Assembly (NCBI RefSeq): GCF_945859705.1
Contig: NC_079134.1
Coordinates: 35,478,576-35,542,575, forward strand
Origin: Episyrphus balteatus
Lineage: Eukaryota > Arthropoda > Insecta > Diptera > Syrphidae
Length of the DNA: 64,000 bases
Reading direction: 5' to 3'
Shown here: positions 11,043 to 22,054 of the stretch, piece by piece
Numbering within the stretch: position 1 is the first letter of the stretch
How the letters are laid out: each line of letters starts with the position of its first letter
The notes under the pieces: generated by a model
Told to the model about the DNA's origin: nothing
What the model saw: the letters and a program-made list of their open reading frames with translations, nothing else
Database searches by the model: none
Position numbers and translations under genes: made by a program

Positions 11043-12400
11043 AATAGTTTTCTTAACACATTTGACTTTTTAAATAGAACGGGAAATGTATGAGATTTTA
11101 CATTTTCCTTAATTAAGGTGTTTTTTTCATGTGGGATTTACTAAAAACTGCATAATTTCAATATTTTTGCTATTTTTGTCAATTATCATCTTAAAATGTG
11201 TGTAAACTTTAATTATGATCTGTCAAACGATGTTATGAGAAATAAGTCCTCCAAATTTGAGCTGAATACGAATTAGTCTAGTGCATTTATAATTTGACCC
11301 AGCAGTTTGTACCACCCCCAAATTTTTTTGCTCATTAGATAGAGCATTGGCTGAATATCATTACTCTGATTTTTCGCACTCGTGAAATTCACCTTTCGAC
11401 CGCCATCTTGGATTTTAGTTTTTGTTAAATATCTCGATTTTTATTTATCCTACATAAAAGAATTGTATACAAGAAAAGTAGGCAATTAAATTTCGCGTCT
11501 TTTATGTTGAGAACACTTTTTCGATATTCTGAATATTAAAAAAGTTACAAGCCAAAAAAGTAAAAAAAAACGAAAAAAATGACAATTTTAAAGATTTGAG
11601 CACTTTTTATCTGCTGGGTCGCCCATATATTAACATCATAAATGCACTGGACTAAATTTTATTTTTGTACAAGGTCAGCCGAATCTAAAAAGGATATTTT
11701 CTCAAACTGCTCATATTTTTTAAAAATCATTTAAAAAAAAGTAGTACGTGCTAGAATTTTTATGAAACCAGATTTAGATTCAGGAAAGTCAAATCTTTCA
11801 AAATTATTTGAAGAAGAAAGCAAAAATACATTTTCAGACCAGTGTGATTGGACCTTATTTTTAGAAGTAGGTACTGCCCATTATCCAGTATAACGAAAAA
11901 TCATTTGAAGTTCATTGATATCTCTAAAAACAAATACTTGCTTAAAATCGTTTGTTTTTTGTTTCTTATAAATCTCAGTAAATTTTTTCTTTGTTTCTTA
12001 ATGTTTTCACAAAAGAACATATAACACTGGTTAACAAAATTAAACTTTTTTTTTGTTGTTTAGATTTTTATAAGAACTATTTTCCACCTTTTTAAATCTG
12101 TTTAAATTTTTCCGATATCTCTTTTACTGCCCCAGATATCCTCAGTTGTTTGGTATTTTTATAAATTTTATAACGTCAGTATCTTCTATATGACATATGA
12201 AGCCAAACCCATTTACTTCATTTTAAGATATCTTGGGCAATACAAGCCCAAAAAATCCAATTTAATGAAAAGATTCATCATTTAACGAAAAATTTCATAC
12301 TCATTTTAAGGAATAAAAATAAGAATTTGTTCCTTACTTTATCAAAATTTTAATCAAGTAACGAAAATCTTTATCAACTTATGAAAATAAATTATTGGCT
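11043..12400. other. AT-rich non-coding DNA with a partial inverted repeat
   Basis: TAGTCTAGTGCATTTATAA followed by GACCCAGCAG (about 11271-11310) is mirrored by CTGCTGGGTC ... CATAAATGCACTGGACTA (about 11611-11656), suggesting an old foldback. Near 12005-12040 the phrase CACTGGTTAACAAAATTAAAC resembles Fam1 ends. No gene is visible. Confidence 0.45.
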
Positions 12401-12423
12401 TATGAAAATTCTTCATAGAAAAA

Positions 12424-12774
12424 TTTAAGACTTGCACCTTGGACGAGTGGATCAACGATGAGATATTGGAAAGTAAGTACCATTCGATTATTATATATAA
12501 AAAAAATAAATATTTTTGTTTTTTTGAAGTATTCTAACATTTTGTTTTGTTTTTCTATTTCTTTTTTTTTTTCAGATTCCAAAGATGTCATCCTTATCTA
12601 CCTTATGGATATGAACTTATTTAAAATTAAAGGACAAATACTGAAAAAAGTCTAAGACAAAGTATACACTCGAAGAATCCTAAGTGTGATACTTTTCAGC
12701 TGGAACACCTTCCATCCAAAAATAGCTGATTGGCATAGGAGATACAACAAATCCCTGAAGGAATATGTTTAATT
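12424..12774 (+). other. Possible two-exon fragment, doubtful
   Basis: A reading frame (about 12424-12471, LDEWINDEILE) stops at a textbook donor, GTAAGTACC, and after 103 bp a long pyrimidine tract ending TTTTTTCAG (12574) precedes a continuing frame with the words DVILIYLMDMNLFKIKG. That frame meets a stop at 12652 and then stays open for 38 more codons to 12769. I do not recognise the peptide. It abuts a Helitron pseudogene on the other strand. It may be chance or a decayed captured exon. Confidence 0.2.
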
Positions 12775-13775
12775 TATTTTTTATCAAAGCTCTTGGATAA
12801 CGTTTCGAACATTTTGCATCAACCACATGGGGAATTACTATTAGTCTAAGAGTCTACAGCAAATTTTGGGAATAGAGTGATAACCAAAATGTGAGTATGC
12901 AGATTTATAGCCTTATAACGAAATCAAAAGTCTGGCAGCTTTTAGTCGCAGCCTTATATGGATTTCGGGAGATTAGATATCGCGAATTTTCCAATTAATG
13001 TGAGTAGGCTAAATTAACACAAATTCACATTCTGAATACAAACACTGATGTTCTGTCATTTCCCCTAAGCCTGAAGACACCAACCTTGACGATGCGATCT
13101 ATGGAACTCAAGATATAAGTTTTTTTAGCGGCATTGTTTTGGAGACTTTTCTGCAGCCAAATCAAAATGCGGGCATGCAGTAACCCCACTCTACTGAGTA
13201 CATCCAGCATTGTACTTTCCCTAAACCTTTATGTTTAATGATAAAATCCATTAATGATTTTAAATTCATCTTAAACAAATGCGCTATTATATCATTATAT
13301 CATGCCTATCAGCCGGCGATCCAGGCAACAAAAGATCTTTAATTTCTATCCCTGCAGGCTTTATTTCCTTTTTAATATGCCAATTTCACCCGTGTGTGTT
13401 ATACCTAACCTTTTCTTATTTTTCCCAGTTTTAATTGACCCACTTTATAAGATCGAAAAACAACAAAATTGTAATTTCACTTTGAGGAAGGTATGGGGGA
13501 CATGCTGCCCCCCTGCAACCCCCCTGCTTGGGCACACTATAGTATTTAGGGTGGGTGTCTTATTCCAAGTGAAAGTGCTTACCTATTATTCAAATTCAGA
13601 ATGAAAAAACAACCGTGAGGCTTAATGCCTTTTTGAAGTGGGTGTTATTGCGTCTTTTAAAAGGAAATAAAGCCTGCAGAGGATATTTTGCATACATATC
13701 CTATCCACAGTATATTGATTAAACAATCTTCGGCACAACAAAGTATGATTAAGTTCATTTCTGCGAACCTGTACG
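12775..13775 (-). pseudogene. Helitron Rep/helicase gene remnant
   Basis: Minus-strand frames give ordered pieces that match the Rep (Helitron-like N-terminal) region as I know it: RNELNHTLLCRRLFNQYTVD (about 13768-13700), then IKDLLLPGSPADRHDII (about 13345-13295), LFKMNLKSLMDFIIKHK and GKVQCWMYSVEW (about 13280-13187), GLLHARILIWLQ with IDRIV (about 13183-13085), and VDAKCSKRYPRALI (about 12825-12785). In intact Helitrons these read like 'LFQQYVVD', 'LLPGQ..QDR.DI', 'RVFK.KL', 'EWQKRGLPHAHILLWL' and 'GKCSKRYPR'. The frame is broken by an 8-bp duplication at about 13287-13304, by a shift near 13185, by internal loss, and by the inverted-repeat element at 13347-13685. The HUH motif reads H-A-R, so the second catalytic histidine is lost. 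Confidence 0.8.
13347..13685. mobile_element. Short inverted-repeat element interrupting the Helitron remnant
   Basis: Ends TATCC-CTGCAGGCTTTATTTCC and its mirror enclose about 330 bp; 21 bp (13352-13372 and 13659-13679) match perfectly. The plus strand inside is open for 100 codons but shows no known domain. The flanking Helitron peptides are not contiguous, so part of the host gene was lost as well. Confidence 0.75.
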
Positions 13776-14119
13776 TATGTACATATATAGGTAAATTTTG
13801 AAAATTATTTGTTTTACTAATAATTATTTTGAAAGTTTGTCTTAATAAATATGTTTACAAATTAAGCTAAGTTAATTTTTTTAAAAAGCGAGAGTGTTTT
13901 TTACTCGTACAAATTGACAGCTATGTAAAGATGCAAGAAAAGGTATTATTTTTTTTTTGATACAAACCATCTACATATTAATACCTTTCAAACAAAAAAA
14001 AATTACCAAAATCGGACCAGCCAAACGCGAGTTTATCGGCCACACACACTAAACGAACTCATTTTTATATATAAGATTTAATAACCCCTCTCATTTTTTA
14101 AAATTAAAAGTTCAAGTTC
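13776..14119. other. AT-rich non-coding DNA
   Basis: Nothing recognisable beyond short AT words; it separates the Helitron remnant from the Fam2 copy. Confidence 0.5.
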
Positions 14120-15415
14120 AAAATAACTATTTTTGAAGTGAAAACTTCTTTAGTATCGTAGTGATTTGAAACAAGATGAAACGAAAACGCGACACGACTT
14201 CAACTTGTTATAACTTTTTTGTTTTAATAGATAAATAAATGAAATTTGTACTGTAGATAGGTAATTAAATAAATTATAATTGTACAATGTTTCAATTAAT
14301 TTCATATTCAAAATTCTGAGATAACGGTAAAAAGATGTTCTTTTCCTGCACACGTTATATCTTTTGTTCTAATGCACATACAAATTTGATTTAACTTCAA
14401 TACGCATGCTGATAACATAACCTTTTATTTGATATATCACACATAACGGTACGTGCTCTACAAGTTACACAATCTTAAATTGAAAAAATTGAAAAATACC
14501 TCAAAACACCTGTGGAGATCTGTTGCCGATGACCAGCCACCAGTAGGAAGTACCGTAATCTCAGTCTGGAAATTCGACATGGTTGACTTTAAAAAATTCT
14601 AACTTCTCTTGTAGGCATCTTTGAAATGATATTGATACGTCATATGAAAGGTGAAACAATAAGCTTTCACATAGTATACAATTTTTTATAGGTTGTCAAA
14701 CAAAAAAATTGATTTGATAGCATGAGAACATAAAAATAAATGTTTTTTTGCTTTTTTTGATGGAAATTGATCGAGTTCAAAAAATTCTAGCTCTTTTTGT
14801 AGATGTCTCATAGACTTGATCGATATATATATTTTGAGCTCGGACAATGGTATAAAATTTGTTATAGGTTGTTATTGAAAAAATGCATTTAATAGCGTGA
14901 GAAGATAAAATTAGGTGTTTTTTGGGCTTTTTTTGATGAAAATGATTGTTTTCAATAAATTATTTTTAAACTTTTTGTGCATTATAAAAATTTAAGTATG
15001 GCTTTATTCTTCAGGAAATTTTATAAGCTGTTTAATGGTGTAATTTTTTTATAGCTTTGCATATCAAAAAATCGATTAATTGATAAAAGAATATAAAAAA
15101 CGTAGTTTTTTCGGCTTTTTTTTGTAAAATTTGATTGACTTCAAAAATGTATTACTTTTGAAGTGAAAACTTATTAAGTATCGTAGTGATTTGAAACAAG
15201 ATGAAACGAAAAAGCGACAGGAAAATCAATTGATTATAACTTTTTTGTTTTAATAGATAAATGAATGAAATTTTTACTGTAGATAGGTAATTATATAAAC
15301 TATAATTGTGAAAAATTCTTATTTTTTTTGTAGGCATGGTAGAAACATTATTGAAAAGTCAAATAAAAGGTGAAATAATAAGCTTTCAAATGATTTAAAA
15401 TTTATTTTTTTTTAA
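14120..15415 (+). repeat. Fam2 repeat, copy 5
   Basis: Shared text with the copies at 30 kb, 33 kb, 45 kb and 55 kb includes TGAGATAACGGTAAAA, CACACATAACGGTA, TGGAGATCTGTTGCC and TTCGACATGGTTGACTTTAA. From about 14597 it consists of four diverged units of about 185 bp starting near 14597, 14783, 14960 and 15143. A 160-bp block at 14131-14290 is repeated directly at 15147-15309. The outer ends seen in the 29.7-31.2 kb copy are not preserved here. Confidence 0.75.
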
Positions 15416-16947
15416 TTAAAGGTGATGGAATAAAAAAAAGGTAATTTTTTTCGATTTTTATTTTATGCAAGAAAAATAATTTTTAAGGTTTCACTTCTAC
15501 CACGTGTGAATTGCACACATGATTTTTTTTTTTTTTTGTTTTTAATGGTACACAATTTTCGATCCGCTCCACTTTTTTTGAGTTTCAGGTTTTTATTCCA
15601 AATTTTAGGGAAGAAAAATGAACGAAAAAATTCGTAGGATTACGAAAATAAAGTAAGCATAATCTACTAAAAAAATAATTAATGCAACGAAAAGTTTCGT
15701 TAGCTAACGAATATTTTTTCGTAATTCAATTAAAATATTCATAAAATTTACGAAAAAATTCGTTAGCTTACGAAAGTTTACGTTAATTGATGAAGTTCTT
15801 CGTTAACGTATGAAATCCATTTCGTTGAGCCAATTAAATTTTTCATCGGCTGAAAATTAATTAAATTTTCGTTGGCTCAACGAATTTTTTCGTTGTATTT
15901 ACGTAAGGATTTGGTTCAGTGTAGTCTCCCGTACCGGTGATTGTACCAATCACGTTAAATTCGCAATAGAAAGGAAGTCAAATAAAAATCTAAGAAAATT
16001 AGGGAAATTGTTTCACAATATTTCCAAACGATTGGCGGCTATCCAACTGCATGTCCCGGATAAGAACCTAGTGTACATAATATGCAAATAGCTTTGTAGA
16101 GATTATACCTTATTATTATTATTATTATATTATAAATTCAATCAAAATAATTCTGATTTATCTAGTTTCCTATAACTTTCTATCACTACTTTTATCTATT
16201 TATCTGCAAATAAAAATTTCCCTTCCAAAGCAAACCACACAAAATCTCTCACATATTCTCTCTTCATCATTATAATCTACTTTGGAAAATCTATTTTCTA
16301 TCATAAAATCGAAATTTATTGAAAATATTATTTTAACAAATTACATAACAATGCACAATCCACTTATAAAAAGCCTCCATCATGTAAGTCTAATAGAAAA
16401 TATTGCTACAAGCGAAAAACTTTATCCATATAAACTAGATTCTCTATCTTTTCGATAAGAACTTTCTCAAAAACTAATTTTCAATCCATCTAAAAAGCCG
16501 CACCACCATATTACATATACTTACGAATACCACCACCACACAAATCGCATCAACTTTCTCACTTTTCTCATCAAAAAATTGATAGCTTAAGTCTCGAATA
16601 TATAGTGAAAGTTTTATTTCTGTTTTTTTTTCTCCCGCCCTTCATAAGATTTTTTTTTCACCAAAACTTAAGCCAAAAATAGATTTTCTATTTTTCAAAG
16701 CAAAAAGAAAATACAAAAAATATAGTTTGGTATTCTGACCTAAATTTTTGTTCCTGATAAGCAGCAGCAAAGAAAAGGACGAAAACTTTGTGAGTTAAAG
16801 AAGTTGCTGAATGAAAAAAAAAAACATAATTCACGGTTTGAGAGATTGAAATTCAAGGAGTAAATTAAACATAGTTTCCAGGGTAGTACGGATATATCAA
16901 TAAACAAAATATTCCTGCAACGTCCTTGTAGTCGATCCTTATAGTCC
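15416..16947. other. Non-coding DNA with TTCGTTAGC repeats and an (ATT)n run
   Basis: Between 15620 and 15910 the words TTCGTTAGCTAACGAA, TTCGTTGGCTCAACGAA and similar CGAA..TTCG variants recur about ten times, a set of small overlapping palindromes. A (TTA)n microsatellite lies at 16110-16130. A similar CGAAAA-rich text is at 12270-12380. The rest has no recognisable feature. Confidence 0.55.
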
Positions 16948-18183
16948 GGGCGGCCACTGCAAAAACGCTCAACTCATCGAGCTAAAGAAAATTTCAAATG
17001 GGAAGTGAAAGAGGGCTATTAGTAGTTACGAAAACCACAGGTCTTCCCGTTCGCATCCTGGCACGATTGGCGTGGTAAAGTGCATTGTGCATCTCATAGA
17101 GTTAAAAGACAATATTGGTGTCAAATTAAAGGTGATATTGTCAGCTATCAAAATTCAGAGGTCTTCCGGGCGAAAGTCTGGCAGTTTTGTCATGCAGCCC
17201 GTTTTAAGGTTAGAAGCGATGAAAGTGAGTTTTTTCATAAAGTCTTGTTTTTTGGTATTTTGGTGGATGAGTTAAGGAGTTTTTTCACTATAAAATAAAA
17301 ATATGAGTTATTAGCATTTAAATATAAAACGATGTTTTGGAAATTGCTTGATAGTTTATTAACAATGACCCAAAGTATATGCAAAACTACGAATAATTCA
17401 CGAAAAAGTCTCAAATAATACGCTGCGCCCCTTACAATTTACCGAATTAAAAGTCGAATTCAATTTCAAATTAAAGCTAATAATGCCTTTTTTTGAAAAC
17501 CAGAGGTCTTCCAAGCCAAAAAATGGAAGTTAGGTCACGCAGCTTGTTTTAAGGTTAGGAGCGTTTTTTACTTAAAACGTTCACCCAAGCTCGGGGGTGA
17601 AATGTCAAGATGTGGCTTGGAAGGCCTCTGGTTTTCAAAAAAAGACATTATTAGCTTTAATTTGAAATTGAATTCGACTTTTAATTCGGTAAATTGTAAG
17701 GGGCGCAGCGTATTATTTGAGACTTTTTCGTGAATTATTCGTAGTTTTGCATATACTTTGGGTCATTGTTAATAAACTATCAAGCAATTTCCAAAACATC
17801 GTTTTATATTTAAATGCTAATAACTCATATTTTTATTTTATAGTGAAAAAACTCCTTAACTCATCCACCAAAATACCAAAAAACAAGACTTTATGAAAAA
17901 ACTCACTTTCATCGCTTCTAACCTTAAAACGGGCTGCATGACAAAACTGCCAGACTTTCGCCCGGAAGACCTCTGAATTTTGATAGCTGACAATATCACC
18001 TTTAATTTGACACCAATATTGTCTTTTAACTCTATGAGATGCACAATGCACTTTACCACGCCAATCGTGCCAGGATGCGAACGGGAAGACCTGTGGTTTT
18101 CGTAACTACTAATAGCCCTCTTTCACTTCCCATTTGAAATTTTCTTTAGCTCGATGAGTTGAGAGTTTCTGCAATGGCCGCCC
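16948..18183. repeat. Near-perfect long palindrome, 571-bp arms
   Basis: The left arm 16948-17518 and right arm 17613-18183 are inverted copies (paired positions add up to 35131 throughout) with only a few mismatches, separated by a 94-bp spacer. The outer ends read GGGCGGCCA and TGGCCGCCC. Each arm also carries a diverged direct duplication of CAGAGGTCTTCC ... CGTTTTAAGGTTAGAAGCG (about 17157-17225 and 17501-17565). The same 72-codon and 67-codon frames occur in both arms and are not recognised as genes. A transcript would fold into one long double-stranded hairpin. Confidence 0.95.
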
Positions 18184-19923
18184 GCTCTATTAGCACTTCG
18201 CACACTTTTTTGCTGAATTCTACAAGTTGCAATGTGGAAAAAAAAATTAGTCCCAACTTCAAGTCCAATAAAACATTCGGTGCATTGAACGCACCTATAG
18301 CTTACCTGCAGAACGAAATGAACCTTCATTATCAACGACCTAACAGTTTGTTTCGACAAACAAATCTTGCTTTTTTTTACTGAACTTTGAACAATTCAAA
18401 AATGGAAGTTTAGTTATTTTTTTTTGTTGTGTTTTGTTTTGAGCAAAAAAGTCAAGAAAAAATTCCAAAACAAAAACACTCTGAAAAGTTCGAAACCACT
18501 ACCAACTTAACAATGCCTTTGCTGTTTCTGATGCGAAACTGAAACTAGTGCCAAAGTCAAAGTGGTCAGAAAAAATGGTTGTGTGAAATAGTTTTTTAAT
18601 GATGGCAATTTAGTAAAGTTTCTATTTTATTTTGTTTTTAGGTTTTTTTTTGTAACTCTTAACTAAGTGGTAGTTACACAAATCCATGATTTCAAGGGCG
18701 ATGTTGTGGTTTGAGCTTTGTTTACTGCTAAAAGCATTTTCTAGTTTTGCAAATTAATCTAATTGCCTTGCATTTGAAATGAAAATTAATTTAAAATAGT
18801 AAAAAAAAAACAGTAAATTAGATTTTGTAAATTTATTTGCATTTGAGTGCAGTTTTTTTCTGTTCAAAAAAAAAAAAACCAAAGGACATAGACATAACGG
18901 CAACGGCATTTTGTGAACTGCAAATGAATGGGTCAAGGTAAATAAAGTTTTTTCGGTTTTAAATTTATATGTAAAAGATCAAGGGGCTGTATGAAAAACT
19001 ATTGAAAGAGTTCGCTTATACTGATTAAAAAAAAAAATCTACCCCAAAGCATCATAATTTTTAAGAGGCCAAGGTAGATATTATCAAAGTGTATCTGGGT
19101 AGTTGAGTACAGAACATTAACTTTACCTGAAAAACTTTTGGTGAATTTGCAAAAATTTGGAATTTGGTGGTAAAGAATTTTCTTTCTTCGAGAAAATGGA
19201 ATAAACAAATGAAGTCGAATTATTTTTTTATAAGCCCTCCGGTGATCAAAAAAATTATTTCGGGAAGAATAAAACAACAGATCTTTATTTTTCCTCGACT
19301 GTATTAAAGAGTTTATGCTTCCTCTTTAGAACTATATTGTTTTTTAACATTTCAGCTCGAGAAATCTATACAAAGATTACCAAACACGTGTTAATTGTCC
19401 ATAAATAATATTGGTTTCTAAAGATCTACAAAAAATGTGTTACTCAAGCAAATTGTAAAAACTTTAAGTATTCACAGATCACAGTTAGAAGGTTTCAGTA
19501 AAATGCTACCATCAAGGTCTCATGCACCTGAACACAAGAAATATCAGTAATTTCCTTCATCATAGTGAAGGTGGATTTGAAAAAAAAAAAATACCTGTTT
19601 TGAAATAGTTCTTCCTGCATCATGCAGCAAAATAATCCAAGGAAATTCTGTGCTGCAGAAGAAGTATCAAACAAGATCAGAACCAGCGGATAAACTGTTT
19701 GAGTAGAATTTGTTAAAGACACTCACATGCAATATGACTGATTTAGGCAGCAAAAATATGCAACCTGAGACAAGTCTCCGCTTCTTATTTTTTTGGGTCG
19801 CCTAATATTTTTGGCCAAGGCTCTAATAGGACAGTATTGACTTAATATTACCTCTTTTCTTCTCAATTGTACATACAAGAAAATAATACAAATAAATAAT
19901 TTAATTGACTTATTGGAATTTGG
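18184..19923. other. AT-rich non-coding DNA
   Basis: No convincing gene. A minus-strand stretch at 19620-19800 has splice-like signals (a GTGAGT and a CTGCAG about 74 bp apart) but no recognisable protein. Homopolymer tracts occur near 18420, 18800 and 18870. Confidence 0.45.
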
Positions 19924-20017
19924 AAATGGTTGGATCAAAAAGCGTCGATCGCTTTGTTCAAACTTTATAAAGTACAGGCAACAAAAAAACGCTCTACGTT
20001 TTTTGATCTTACCATTT
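19924..20017. repeat. 94-bp hairpin MITE
   Basis: AAATGGTTGGATCAAAAAGCG is mirrored by CGTTTTTTGATCTTACCATTT. The inner text GCTTTGTTCAAACTT is shared with 3831-3920. Confidence 0.65.
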
Positions 20018-20049
20018 CCATTTGATCAAAGGGTATTTTTAGTTTTTCA

Positions 20050-20145
20050 ACTATACATTAGGGTGGACCAAAAAAAATTATTTTTCATTATTTTGATTTG
20101 CTCTACTTGTTTTCTCGACACAAAATAATGCTACCCTAATTTTTT
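20050..20145. repeat. Solo end related to the Fam5 foldback
   Basis: TACATTAGGGTGGACCAAAAAAA resembles the terminal sequence of the foldback at 40381-41744, and CTACCCTAAT about 80 bp on gives a weak opposite end. It may be a short internally deleted copy. Confidence 0.4.
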
Positions 20146-22024
20146 CAGAATTTTTCGATGATGTTTAGGGGTTGCGCGCACCCCTTTTATAAAAAAAATA
20201 GGTAAGCTCTTTTAGTTTTTATTTTTTTTATAGCTTAAATAATTTTTTAATCGAAAAGCTGTTTGAGTAAAAAGTATTGAGTTTCAATAGATCTACTTAC
20301 ATCAATTTTTCTTTTTTCAAAAAAAAATATTCTTGACTAATTACCAGGCGTTAGAAGTCGAAATTACTAATAAATGCTGGCAAAAAAGCCTTAAAACTAT
20401 GTTTTACTGTTTTTTATAACGGTTAAAATTATTTTTATCGTATTCCTCATCAAATTTACTATAAAAACCGTGCTTTTATATTGCTCAATTCTTCTTAAAT
20501 TGATAAAAGAAAAAAAAATTTAAAAAAAGATCATACCAAAACAAGTGAAGGAAAAATATGGGAGGGTACTTTATCTTGGGCGCCGAGATTTGATAACGGT
20601 AGTTTGTAGAGGAGTTATATACGATCATTTTTTACTATGGGAGCGGTGGTCTATCTGGCTCCTTTTAGGCGGGAATGGCAATTTTCTAAAAAATGACTTT
20701 AAATAATAAAAAAAATATTAAAAAACAATGGCAACACTTACAATTATGAATGATACCTTTTTCAAAAGCTAGAACTGTACAATTCATTCTAATTTTAAAG
20801 TAAGGTTATTTTAATCAATTGTTTTTGAAATAATCGATTTAAAAGTAAAAAATTGGGGATAAAAGTTTAAAAAACCACATTAAATATTATTTTTGTCAAG
20901 ATTGTGGATTACAATACAAAAAATGGCCGATAAAATAAAGTGTCACAATTGATTCCTTATCAAATACTGAAGTCCATATGTTTTAATGCTTTCTAGTTTT
21001 TGAGAAAATTGAAAAAATAGTTGTATTAGCCTACAAAGTCCCTCTCTTTCGCCCGTACCTGCAAGGCTAAAGTTTATTTGAGGTGTTTCGACCAATGCCC
21101 TTCGCCAGGGTCCCAACCACCAAAATATTGTATTTGTCATCTGCACTACATATATGTACAAAGTTTCAGTTCTATACAATAATTGAAAAATTTTGTTCCA
21201 AGACTTTATTGAATTGTTGTTTAGTTAGTTAGCGAAGTTAACAAAAGCGCATTAAAAAAACATATATTTTTTTTAAATTTCTTTTATAAAATTGCATTTT
21301 TAGAAAAAAAATTCAAAAAGCCTTTTAAAAAAAATAATTTTTTATAAATAATGAAAAAATGGGAGGTATACCGTTTAACTACCAAACGACGATACTACAA
21401 AAATTCACATCAGTTTTTTTTTTTAAATGTTTTATGTATTATTTTCTTATATACACTTCAGATTTTTGCTTCAAATCTTAATATTTGATTTTCAATAGGT
21501 TATCATTGTTTTAACTTTTTTTTTTGCCGACATTTTCTCTACACCTCATTAAAACATCCATTTAATGAATCATTGAATTTAACGGATTTTCTTTATTTCC
21601 AAAAAAAAAATCACCTTTTGAACAAAAATATTTTTATAGACTTCTTATATTCTTCGTTCTTGTCATAAATTAAACATTTTTCAAATTTCATTGTGGTATC
21701 ATTTGTGTCATAGCTCCTTAAATTCTCTTCAAGATTAAAAAAATAACATTTATGTCAGAAGTTGTTTAAAACACTTAACTCAATCCCTAAAAAAAAAACA
21801 CCCTTTTGGCAAATATATTTTTTAGAACTTTAAGTATTTTTGTTATTAATTGATTTTGTAAAATTTGTTTACCTGTACTATTGTACTTATTAAAACTTTC
21901 TAGAATTTTATCAGTTTTTAGAGCAATGAACAAAAAACGTTAACAAGTTCGAAATTTTGACGAAAAAACTTAAAATCAGTTTCAATATAGATATCCAATT
22001 TTCAATAAAAAATAATTAAGTTTA
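20146..22024. other. AT-rich non-coding DNA downstream of the cathepsin gene
   Basis: Long A and T tracts and no exon with recognisable content. The stretch 21040-21125 has a higher GC content (text CGACCAATGCCCTTCGCCAGG) but no identified function. Confidence 0.5.
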
Positions 22025-22044
22025 TAACTTTAAAAATATTTCGT

Positions 22045-22050
22045 TTTATT
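22045..22050 (-). promoter_or_regulatory. Poly(A) signal AATAAA of the cathepsin gene
   Basis: AATAAA on the minus strand lies four bases after the stop codon (22055-22057). Cleavage would be expected near 22020-22035, giving a 3'UTR of only some 20-35 bases. Confidence 0.7.
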
Positions 22051-22054
22051 CTTT

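Noticed and set aside
14131..15309. 160-bp direct repeats as LTRs of a retrotransposon
   Set aside because: They are parts of the repeating unit structure of Fam2, lack TG...CA ends, a primer binding site and any gag-pol text between them.
17072..18059. Mirror-image 67- and 72-codon frames as a duplicated gene
   Set aside because: They overlap each other in two frames within both palindrome arms, lack recognised content and mirror only because the DNA is palindromic.
19495..19938. Two adjoining minus-strand frames with a possible 74-bp intron, joined peptide containing ITEFPWIILL
   Set aside because: EFPWI recalls the start of trypsin-like domains, but the activation site and catalytic triad are absent and the next splice signals are poor. 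Chance is more likely.
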